Shown piece after piece: positions 35,714-47,700 of a stretch of DNA of 63,599 bases. The DNA lies in assembly GCA_001584585.1 (NCBI GenBank), contig LSYV01000009.1, forward strand, positions 2,151,567 to 2,215,165, in the 5' to 3' direction. The stretch comes from Gonium pectorale (lineage: Eukaryota; Chlorophyta; Chlorophyceae; Chlamydomonadales; Volvocaceae). Within the stretch, counting starts at the first letter, position 1; every line of letters starts with the position of its first letter. The position numbers were made by a program, and so were the translations under genes. A model generated the notes under the pieces. The model was not told the origin of the DNA, searched no databases, and saw only the letters and a program-made list of their open reading frames with translations.

Positions 35714-38700
35714 ATGTCTATGTCGCTGTGGCGATTTGATCCACCGCGCTCCGCTGCGTCCATACGCGTGGGCCGTTTCTTGACTTTTATAGTCGGCTAC
35801 CTGAGCCTTGCATTTTTAGTAACATCTGAAGTCGTCCAGACGCCCGAGAGTCTGTTAGAGCTACTCGAAAACTCTGATGGCGGAGGCAACGGCAGTGCTC
35901 GCGTGTTGAGCCTGCGAGAAAGAGCCTTCCTTGCGCTGCCCAGGGCCGTCTCTGTTAAAGGACACGTGGTGGTCGTCGGAGAGAATGGGGCTATCCTGGA
36001 CCTCGCAGGGCTCCGCGATGCGCTCCCATTTGAGCTTTCCACAGGTAACGCGAGACCCAGCGCCGGTTTGACGCTAGGGCAAAGGCTCCTCCACACATGC
36101 TGTGAACACTCCCCTGGGCTCTGCGCACTGTGAACTCTGCAACCGTGCACGACCCCCGCCTACCCCTCACAGGCTCCCGTTTGGAGGTGTCCAACCTCAC
36201 GCTGCGCCTTCCACCGCTGCCCTTGTCGGCATCTCCCGTCGCCAGCCTCCTGGCGCACGTGTTTGCTGCAGGTCCGGGAGCGCAGCTGCGGCTGAGCGGG
36301 GTGACCGTGGAGGCGGCCAGCTGCGGGTGCGTGGGCTGGGGCGGCAGGGGCGATTGGAGGCAGAACGCGCCGGAGAGGGAAATCTCCTGTCTCCGGTGTA
36401 CGGTAATGACCTCTCGCGTTTGGGATTAAGGGCGCCCTGAAGATGGGCAATGCGCTATGCCGGCTTCTTACGAACATGGAACCGCACGCTTGGAACCGCC
36501 GCACCGTTCGCCTCATCCCCGTCCAACCCTCCGACCCTATCAACCTGGCCCTCCCAACCCCAATCTCCTGCCTCGCGTATGCCCCCCTGCGGCCCGCAGT
36601 GAGCTGGCCGCCTTTGCTACCCAGCTGTGCGACCCGGGCTCCTGGCGGCACACCGCCCGCCTGCGGGTGCTGGGGAGCGTCGTACAGTACGACAGCGGCA
36701 GCATGCCCATCGCGGCGGCGGTGATGGCGGCGAACGTGTCGGCCGCGGAGGCTGTGGAAGCGGGCGGCGGGGTCCCGTACGCGGAGCTGGAGGCCACCGG
36801 CTTCAAGTGCCCGGAGTCCTACCCGCCGCCGCCCTCGTGGCCCTGCACCGCCACCACCGCCGGCACCGCAGCCGAGCTCCGGGGCGCCCTAGACCTCATG
36901 GCCTCCACGTATCGCGTGCTGCTGGTCTCGCTGACGGGAAGCATCTCGCTGGATGGGACTGCCTGGGACGCCCCTTTGGTGAGGGATGAGGAGGCGCTGG
37001 AGGGAAGACGGGCAGCGTGGGGCCAGCGGGCAGGCAGGAGGGGATGGTCAATGCTGCCCTACTGTCTCTCTGCCTTTCCCCAGACAGCTTAGATCAAATC
37101 ATTAACGGTCCAGGCGATGCAGGGAAGCCCCATGCAAGACATCTCGGCAGGCCAGCCTTGCCATCTTAGATCAACCCGGTTTTGGGGTCTTTTCCCTGGT
37201 TGGGAATTATACAGGGGGGAGTTACCGTATGCGGGTTTTGGAAAAGCCGACAGTTGAAGGGGCAGTGCGATGTCTGTGTGAGGGACACGTGCGCCCCATC
37301 AACATCACCAGACCCTACAGACGGGGGGAGCTACGTGGGGCTCTAACTCCCTCTGCAGGAAGATAGCAAGGCTGCGGCCTGCGGCACGAGCGTACCATTT
37401 CCATCATGATCCTCGCTCTGCAGTTGGGTGCGGCCTTTCGACATCGGCGGCCCCATCTCAGCAGTGGCAGCCATGTGCGCGATAGATGTACAACTCAACG
37501 GCCCCAAAGCAGGTTCCGCGTGTGGGCTCGGCTGCATCACCGCCGGACAGCCCTCATCGCAGCACTGCCGTGCATGGACCGACGATGCGCCATCGTGGGC
37601 ATGTGCTTCCTCCGCCGACAATCTCGACTGTACATGCGTCCGTACCACAGGTGCCGCCAGGCCTGACCGTTGCGCTGTACGGCGACCCCGGCTTCCCGAT
37701 GCACCGAGGGGGGGCCGAGACGACGGTGAGCATGGGCCCCGCTGCGGAGCGCCGGGGGCTAGCTAGACGCACGGGGGGGGGGGTCACCGCCGAACACTGC
37801 CTGCCGCCCCGCGTGCTGTGGCTCTAGCGCCCGGGCCCGGATCGGGACTCGGGGCAGCCGGCAAAAGCGGCAGGCACGGACTTGGTTTGTTTGCGGGCGC
37901 GTGTTCAGGGAGGTGTGGCGGGGTAGCGAACGGGAAACGGGAAACGGGTCGATGGGCAAAGGTGTGGGGTCTGTGGAGCTGCAGGCGAGACTTGTTTCAC
38001 ACTCTTCCTCAGTTTCAGTTGATCATACCGGTATCACAAGCGCACAGTCTATCACCTACTGCCTGGTTGCAACGAGAATTATAGCATTGCACGTCAGCCT
38101 CTTCCCCTTCCCTTGTTGGCGCAGGGGCTAAGTTTGGCTCGCCCTAACGGTTCAGCAGGTCCGGGATTGTCTCCTCTGTACCCCCAAAACGAAGTCGCCA
38201 TCACAATCCTCGTGCCTTCCCTCCTTGCGCCATGTGTGCTGCCGGTGTGCTCAGATTGATCTCGCGGGGCGGAGCTTCATCCACCTTGGCCAGCGGAGCC
38301 GCCTCGGGCTGTACGATGTGACGCTCCTGGGCCTGCCGTACACGCTGCCAGTCAAGGAAGCGTGGGACCTGTTCGCGGTCTTCTGCTGGGCAATTCAAAC
38401 CCCGCCCCGAGGAAGGTAGGGTGTGCGCTGTTGGCACTGCGCCGGTAGTAATTGTGTTGGCACCCGACAAGCGCAGTCGAGGGTTGTAATTAGTTGCGCA
38501 CTGTCTTCCCCCGACGCCCCTAGCTATGCCAGCTTGGCGCGCCCCACAGGCACGTGAGAGCGGCTAGCTGACATGGCACTGAGCAGCTGCTCTGGTCGTA
38601 CCGCGGCCGCGGCCGTTGGCCTGGGAATCAACGATTAGGAGTGTAACTAGGATATCCCTTACCTCCGACAGGGGTTCTCGCAGCCGATACCTCGAGTGCT

Positions 38701-41700
38701 CTCGGTGTACGTTGGTGCTCCCGGACCTGGAGGTCCAATGGAGGTCCGTCAATGCCGCCGGGTGCGTTGGGTCGGCGTCTGGTTGTCCGCTGGTGGCGGA
38801 TGATCAGTAATAGTCGGTTAGCGGTTGTGGGTCGTTATCCGTCATGTTGCGTTGGCCTGGCGTTGGCACTGGCGGCGCTCGTGTGGGTTCCCGCTTCTGG
38901 AGGTGCAGCTTGCCCTGCGACCCTGCCACTGCTGCGCCACGCACTGCCGCTGCGCCCCGAGGGCCCGTGCGCGGAAACGTGTGCGGCAGTTACCCCTCCA
39001 TACATGGCGTTGTTCGTTGATTATCTTGAGGGCTAATCATTGCGAGGGTTACATATACTTCCCAGAGTCGGCACTGCGTGTGCCTCGCAGACTGGCCCCT
39101 TCCGCCGACGGGTCCGTCTCCCCCCTTGTGCTGCCGGTACTGTTCGAGACTTCGGGATTCTCGGATGCCCAACGCGTTTTTTGGAACGCTACGCTATTGC
39201 CGTACTCCCTGTACGACGGCCCACCGGCCTCTCCAGCCGCCGCGGCCTTGGGGTCCGTGTGGCCCGTGGCTGTGGGTCTTCCCGCGGAGGAGGCGGTGCA
39301 GGTGGGAGAGTGGGAGGGGGAGGGGGAGCGCATGGGTCGAAGGTCCGCTAGGTCCGGGGTGAGCTGCTATATCGGGCCCTCAACCCGCTGAAGGGGCGTG
39401 GTTGGTCTCGGAATCATTAAGTGCTGGGGCCCAGGTAGGCTACTTGCAGGTCAGAGCTAGACGTTTCGCCAAGCATCCACCCATGGGGGCACACAGTGAT
39501 AAATGTGGGTATGGGCGATAGACCTACCGTGCACTACATGCGACAGGAGTGCGTTCCGGCTTCCCCCCTTTACCTTGAGGCGTTCATTCTGCTCTCCTCG
39601 GCTCCCGTCCGCAGATTGGCGGCACTGAAATAGCGTTTCCAGAGGGCGTGAGCGGTAGCACGCGGCCGGCGGAGGAAGCTAGGGAAGGTACGACACGTCC
39701 GCCGTTGGGCCATGCGCGGGCGCAGCCGTCAACGCTGTCTCCGGCAGGACGCCGGCTTCCAGTTTGCGGGACGCCTCCATGCAGCCCCACTCTCCATAGC
39801 GCACAGCGCTGCTTTGCCTTGCCATCCCCGCATCCCGAGTGGGCTTGCGGCCTTCCCTTGCTGTACATGTTCCGTCACAGGAGCGTGTTGCGAGCTGTAC
39901 CCGGAGAGCGTTATGTTCTTGTCGGACCCAACCATACAGTGTGTGGGCCATGCTGCCCAGGCCCCCGCACCCAGGCCCCGCCGCATCGCGCACAGATCCT
40001 CCCCTCAGCTTGCTCGTGGACTGGGCAATTGCCCTCCCTCTCCGCACCTCCTCGCCGCGAACACGCGCGGGCCAGTTATTGGGTCCCGCGCGAGGTCATT
40101 GTTTGGCAACACAACCCCGGCGCCGCATCAATACTATTGCCATGCGCGTGCTTTCTTGTCCTCTCCACACATGGACTCAGCAGCCTAACGTTCCGCCATG
40201 GGAGGCCGCCGACGCGCGCCGATGCCGAAAAAGCGCGCGGTGTCGGAACCCGAAGAGTGGCGGCCTTCCATTAGCAACCCACTACTTACCGGTATCATAG
40301 ACGCATCCGCCTGGCCGCCTTCAGATTGACGATCACTCACCCCGCGCCTGCGCACCGCCCGGGGCATTAAGGTGTGTGCTGGGAGGCAAACCCGGACGGC
40401 ATCTTGTTTCTGTCGGCCACCTCGTCAACATCTGCGCTCGGTCGGCGGTTTGCGGACGACAGACCGGTGGCCTACATGATGGCTGACGGGTTGAGCAACG
40501 GCTGCTCGCTGAGGGGAATCAACGCCCCGGGGGGCCCTCGCGTCTTCTACGACCTGCAGGTGCCTGAGGGGCACGGGATGCGGGATGGCGGGGATGCGGG
40601 AATCGACTTGTTGATCTTCAACTGCTTTTCGAAAAGCACCTCCTTTTCAGGTGGGACCAAACGAAAAATGGGGGCCGGAAGAAGGGGTGCTTGGACGAAA
40701 ACCCAGCCCCTGAAAGTGGCTCAGCCTAGAGAACCCATCTGACGAAAACACCTTGTCGACTAATGAGCTTTTTCGGACGGCCGAACGAGTCGCTGTGCGG
40801 GATGGGAAGAGGCCGGGGGCACACAGCGTGAGGCGGGAAGGCGAAGGGCCAGATCGGGGAACAAGGGAAGGGTGTGGGCGCAGCCGCGCGGGCCTGTAGA
40901 AGTATCGGTGGGAAGCGGGGCTGCGGGAGGTGGAGCTGTGGCTGGGTACGGGCAGCGGTGGAGAGCCAGGCCCATCGGCAGCATTGGCCGCCTCGACAGG
41001 GGCAGGCTGTGTGGTCGCTTGGCAGCGGCGCTTGGCTGTGGAACCCGGAGGTGCAAGTTCTGTTGCATGCGAGTGCTGTCTGTGAAAGCAGGGCCTGTGG
41101 GGTTGGAGGTGCCGTGATTGCACCCGCCCCTAGATTGCCCCTGGACTAGGGTACGCCGGCGGAGGAGTTTACAGTGTGTGGTCCTGTCCAGCACGGCAGT
41201 ATCAGAGCAATCCTTTTACTTCGTCACGATAGCAGAGTGGCCTTGGCTTGCCCCAACGTCGTGCCTCTGTCCCGCACTTTTGCCCGCCCTCGCAGGGCCT
41301 GGACTACAAGCTCATCCTGATGGGGAGGGGCGCCCTGACGCTCCAAAACCTGGTGCTGTACAACCTGGCGCCGGCCGGACCCACGGGTCATCACGAACCC
41401 CCGCCACCACCGCCGCCAACGGCGGAGGAATCTGCAAACACGGACGCGACCTCCGGAGGCGTCTACGGCGTCTATGGCGGCGGAATCGGGGAGCCAATGT
41501 TGACTGGAGGCCGGCTGGTGCGGCTGTACGTGGAAAGGAATTTCGGTACTCTGCCCACTCCTGCGGTTACCGCCGTGCCCCGCTGGGCGCAGCCGCTCCT
41601 GCAGCTGGCCATGCCGCTGTGGTACTTTGAGCTAAACAGGTGGGCGCTCAGAGCGCTCGTATTCAACCCTGTCTACCAACTGCCGCGCTGCGTCGTTACG

Positions 41701-44700
41701 GTGACATTTGCGCCTGTCGCAGTGCTACTGTTCGGTGCATGGGCTGGCGCATCTGGCGTGTCGTCCGTATGTGTTTGCACACCTGCGGTGCGTTCGTGTG
41801 CGAGACATGTGTCGTGCCCCGTGAGTCCATGTCCGGATAGTGACGTCTTGCCTCTGACGGTCGCGGCCATACAGCACACCCCCGAACGGACTGCCGTTCC
41901 ATGGGGCTACGGTGCAGTCCCATGGGACTCCCGAGCACCCCCGCCCCACGCAGAAAACGCTGCGTCCTCTTTAGCTGCTCCGGTTAAGCTCCGTGCAACC
42001 TGTGAGGGGTGGTGGTGACTGCACCCCGGGCAACTGACTTGCGCAAGTTGCCTGGGGAAACACACAGGAAGCTGACAGTCCACGTTCGAACCTTGTGCAA
42101 TGCCATTTCCAGCCAAATACGGCCTAAGGGGAGCCGTGCATCGCAGGCTGGACAATCATCCGATTGCACAATACCGGTATGCAGAAGATAGCAGAATAGG
42201 ATAAAGTTTGTCACGCCCGCCGCCTGTCAGTGCGGTGCATGCTGGCGCCCTCTAATGCACCTCCGCAACACGTACCTGCTCCTCGTCTGCCATCTTAAGT
42301 TACCGGCGCCCCTGTTCACCACAATCGCGGCGCCGCGGGGCACAGCTTGCTTGCCAATGGTGTCGGGCGCAGCTTGATGCTACCGAGGCAAGCTAGCGGT
42401 GCCACGCTGTACCCAGTCCGCAGTGGCTTATCTGAAATCTGCCTGCTATGTCGACCATTTCGCTTCCGCATCCGTCGCCGTCCTTCTCTCCGCAGCGCAG
42501 CACTCTCCGAGGTCGCCGAACTGTCGCCCGATGGCGTCGATCTGGCCGTTTCCAAGTCCGAACCCGCGCCCCGGCTACTCGCCCCCTGCAGGACTCGGTC
42601 CGGCGTTCCTCCGCTCCTGCGGCTCCGCAACGTGACGCTGCTAGTGCCGCGGGCCGAGCTGGAGCTGACGACCAGGCTGCTGGCCGCGGCGGACAGACTG
42701 CCGCCACGTGCACGGGACGCACCGCCGTCGCCGCTGCCACCTGGCGCGCCGCCCTCGCCGCCTGCGGGCATCCACGCAGAGGAAGGCGGCGCGCCAGATG
42801 GTGGCGGGCCGCCCGAAAGTAGCGAAGGCGTGGACAAAGGTGGCGGTGGTCGTGGCGCGCGGCGGACTGTGCGTGCTGTATCTTGGACTGACGCCGACGT
42901 CGACAGCCTGCGAACAGGCTGTGGCAGGGGCAACCCTGGAGGCGGTGAGTTGGGCACGGTCGGCAGGGACGCGGGGTCCTCCACCAACTTTAGCGACCGG
43001 GGAACTGAGCAGCAGGGTAGGCCGGCGCCCGTGGTGGTGCGGGCACGGCGTTGGGATCTGAGCAGGGCGTGTGTGCCCACCACTATCCGGGTAGGGGGCT
43101 GCCTGTCTGGTGTGGAGATCATATCCTACACCACGGGAGACCTCGACGGTTTGGTTTTGACGCAGGCGACTTTGGGTGCCGACGGCGGCGCGCCCAGAGC
43201 GGCGCCGAGACGCAGATGCCGAACCTTGGCGAGCCGAAGCTCTACGACGTACTGCTATTGTACGCTACAAGCAGCGTGGTGAGTGCGGATGCCGCATGGC
43301 GTTGACCCAGCGGGGGTGTGCACGTGTGCTAGTGCCAGTCACGGTGCCAGTCGAGATGGGCGAAGCAGCCTTGGGAAAACAATGAGAGGAGAAAGAGGAA
43401 GGACACCCCCTGATGCGGACCACCACCTTGCGGTGCGAGTGCGGGTGCGAGCAGGCATTGTAAGAGTGAGTGGTAAGAACAACAGCGCACCGTAACCGTG
43501 ACTGCGTACTCATTGTGCTTCACCTTCTCCACATGCTTCTGAACCTCCGCCGTTTTTAGATGTGGGCGCTCTGTACGGTAGGCCGGTTCTCCTCATGTTC
43601 CATGGCTGCAGAGGAGCCAGTAGTTCGCGGGTTGGCTGGCGCAGTGTGGCTACACGTGCGCCATTCCCATTCGTACCATACTGACTAGTTGGTGTTCGCG
43701 GCTCTTTGCTCGTGCGGTGGCGCAGGTCGAGTGGTACAGTGTCGACAGCATCTACTTTCGGTCCGTTCGCCACTTTGGCTGGGAGGGCACCGACGTCCTC
43801 GTCACGAGCACGCCGCCGCCCGACACGCCCACGCCGCCGCTGCCCGCACCGCAGGAGCTCGGTGAGTTGGGCAGTACTTGGATGGTGTCTTCCTACTGCC
43901 GAACCGCCTGCGGTGCCCGGCCGGGGTGACTGCAACTGGGCCCTGGCTGATTGATGCCCCTCCCCGCCGTGCACCCGTTCGCAGGTCCCGAGTTCGAGGC
44001 CATGTGGGCGCAGCCTCCGCCGCCACCGTCGCGGCCTCCACCGCCACCACCACCGCCGCCATCTCCTGCTCCTTCAGGCACCTCACCCGGGGACCCTCCG
44101 GCACCGCCAGTGGTTGTCTCAGAGTCTTTGCCGTCATCCGATATTGCCGACTCTGGTCCTTCTAAATCGCCAGCCCCGCGGCGGCCGCGCTGGGTCGTTG
44201 CTGTGGCGGCGTCGCTGTCCGTCTTCGGAGCGCTCCTGGCCGCGGCCGCAGCGACCGCGTTGGTTGTCATGTCGCGGCGCCGGCGCCCCAGCCAGCTAGC
44301 AGCGCTGCAAGCACGCGACTCGGCGGTGGGCTCTTTGGGGCGCGCCAAGTCCGGCGGCCATCCGGCGCTAAGCGACTGGGGCCCGGAAAGCGGCAGCTCT
44401 TATGGCAGGTGTGGTGGCGGCAAACACGGCGGCGGCCAGGCAGCAGCCTCCGGGGCGAGCAAAGGCGGCTATAATATGGTGGCGGCTGATAAAGGGCAGC
44501 GCGCCAGCGGCACAGGCGATGCGGACACATCCACAATAGCCACCAATGTGCTTCTGAGGGGCTCAGAAACCGGCTCAAGGAGTCAGACCGCATACCCCTA
44601 CTCGACGGCTGTTTCCGGCGTGGCAGCACATGACGGCGGGGTGTCGCCCACCGCGGGGTCCGCCGACCCACGGGGGAGTGCGGAAACGGCGCCAAAGGCT

Positions 44701-47700
44701 GTTACTGGCGCGGAAATGCCCGACGACGAAGCGTCGTCTGCGGCATTCGCTGCCGCTGCGCGGGCAGGCGTGGGGACGGGGCGGGTGGGGGAGCAACTGC
44801 CTCTGCAGCTGCCCCCGCCCCCGCTGCCCCCGCCACTGCTGGGCTTGCGGGCCGTGACGGTGACCGCCCGCGCAGTGACCACCCCGCCCGCTGCGGAGGC
44901 CGCGCTGCCCGAGCCAGCGATCACAAGCACAAACAATCTTTGGAAGACGGGAGACTTGAGCGCATTGCTCAAGGTGGGTTTGTCCGAACCGCCAAAACGT
45001 GTTCAACACGTGCCATGGCGGCAGCTGCCGCTTGCGCCCGTGCGTTTATGCTCATGCCGAGGATGAGGCTTGGTCCCCAGCTGGAAGCGCCTCCCGTGAC
45101 CCGCCCGGTTCCGCTGTCCGCGGGATGGACGGCAGCAGACTGCTCATGCTGAGGGCGGGCCCCAGACCATCGGTTAGATGGCGTTTTCCGTTGCCCGCCC
45201 TTCCCGGCATTCCGCACGGACGGCAGACTGCATGCTCCCTTCCATCTCCATTTGCATTTTACCTTCTCCCTCCTGGCTCGGGTCCTGAACCCGGCCCGCC
45301 CGCACTGCGCCTGTTGCCTGCTGCCACGAAGCAACTTGATCTCTGAAACGTTCTACCAACATGACGGCTCCTCCCTTGTTGCCAAACTCTTTCAGATTCT
45401 TCCTCTCAGCTCCGAACGCTTGCGACTCCGCCCTCCCGGTCTGTCCACCCGCACATGCAGACCGCTGACATCGAGCAGGCCGTGGGCGCCTTCCTCCGCT
45501 CCTCCGCCACCGCACTGACGAACGCCAGCCAGGCTTTTGGGGGCCGGTCCCCCGCCGGCATTGAGTCATCTGGCACTGGTAACGTATTTGCTGATCGTGC
45601 ACGCGCGCTCACCCCTCGCTGCCGCGTCATCCCGTCCGCCGACAACGAGGGGCCGCTCCTGTGGCTCGTTTGAAACGCCCGTTTCGACGGGCGCGCGCCC
45701 GAGCCCGTGAAACCATGCTTCCGCGTGCCATGTCCTGCAGCATCTCCCCTTGTGTGCCCCTGATGTGTCGGCATGCGTGCGCCGTCCTTGGTGGCACCCC
45801 ACGTTGGCACCAGCATCCTCCTCGTCCTTATACTGCCCGCCCCGGTCCACATACGCGCGGAGGCAACGCGTCGGGATGAAGCTGCCCTCGTGTGCCTTTA
45901 CTATGCATGCTCCCGAAATGCTGTATGGTACTCGCCAGGACCCCAAACCTAGAACGCCTCAAGCATCAACTCTCTGAATTGGGCGTACCGTTCACCCCCT
46001 TGTCCCGGTGCCCCCACTGACCCACCACACTGTAGACTCCTACTCGCTGACGCGCGCCCAAACAGCGGCTGGCGGAGGCAGCGGCCCGCAGCGCAGCAGC
46101 ACCCTGCGGCCCACGCCCATTGCCCTGGCCATCATCCGCGTGAGGGCGAACGTCACCAAACGGAGCATAACAGTGGGGAGCGGTGGCTACGGGCAGCCCG
46201 GCGGCAGTAGCAGTGGCGGTTGCGTCGGCGATGGCAGTGACGGGGCCCATGGCGGTGGCAGCGGTCGCGACGAGGACGTGCAGCTGGGGGCGGTTCTGGG
46301 CCGTGGCTCGGCGGGCGTCGTGTACCTGGGTGGGTGGGTATTGCCTGGGCAGCGCAGGTTCATTGGGTTGGTAATAATCGGCAGGGTCCCTCATGCCTAA
46401 TTCGCCGTATCTGGCCCCGGGCTCGTGCTGGCCCCGGGCGTGCGGCGTGTATCTGCGTGAGTGGTTTGTGACTGCCCGGATGTAGCTGCAGTGGGTTATG
46501 ACCGTCCGTATGCTGGCTGTCCCGTCCCCGCATCCGCAGGCATGTGGCGCGGCCTGACGGTGGCGGTGAAGGCGCTGGTGGTGCAGGACGGCCTGATCGG
46601 CGAGGAGGGTCGGCAGCGGCAGCGCGCCGTGCTGGAGGCCGCCATCTCCTCCTCCCTGGACCACCCCAACGTGGTGGCAACGTACGCGTACGAGGTACGG
46701 CGGATGGCAGTACGGCAGCAGGAGGCGGCGGAGGCCGGCGGCGGAGGCCCTGACGCTGACGGCGGATCCGGGGCCGTGCATCAGCTGCTGCTGGTCCAGG
46801 AGCTGTGCGAGGGAGGCAGCCTGCGGGGCGCGCTGGGTGAGTGGAGAGGCGCGTCGAGCCGGGGCGGGGGCGTGGGGATGGGGATGGGAGGCCATGGGGT
46901 TACAAATAAAGCATTCCTGTTATAACTGCACGCAGTTCGGGTGGGTCAAGGGCGCACTGCTGCCCGGGCAGCACATCCTGCTGACTTATGATGCGCCGTT
47001 TTGATGTGTTGTGTGTGATGTGTGACTCTCCGTGGGAGGCACTAGTCACGCTTCAATGTCTGTTGTGTTGTACATGTCTTCGGCCCTAAAACCGCTCCAA
47101 ACTCCTCTTTGTCCCACATCCGGGATGATTTGTAGCCCCAAGACTCTGCTTACCTGTGACGACCCTCGACTGCTCGCAGCCTCCGGCCTGGTCCCCGGTA
47201 TCGGCTTTGGCGACGCGGCGGCCCTGTTCTCCCTGGCCCTGGCGGCTGACGTGGCGGCGGGCATGGCGCATGTGCACGCGAACGGCATCGTGCATGGGGT
47301 GGGTGGGGGGAGGGGGGGACCGGCGGGCGGGCGGGTGTGTGCGTGGGAAAGGAGCGCAGGGAACGTTGACACGCCATCGTCACCTGCCCTGCACCCCTGC
47401 TGCCTGCTGTGCGATACCGGTGTGGCTGTGGCCATCACCTCTCCAGTCCAGGCCAACAAACCGTACATTCATGAGACCGCTCTCTGCCAGTTCATTGGTA
47501 TTGGTATGATGGTGTCCCCCTACCGCACCTCCTGCCTGCGCTGTCCGCCCCCGCCCCCCCTTGGTTACCGCAGGACCTCTCCTCGGGCAACATCCTGCTC
47601 CGACAGCGGTCGCAGCAGGATCCGGAGCAAGAGGGCGGGGCAGTGGTGTGGGGCCAGGAGGGGCCGAGGGGCCCGCAGCAGCCACCCTCAGACGACCCCG

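Noticed and set aside
41248..42018. 256-codon ORF as an independent gene
   Set aside because: Its useful part is exon 10 of kinase A (41296-41639); the rest is intron read-through.
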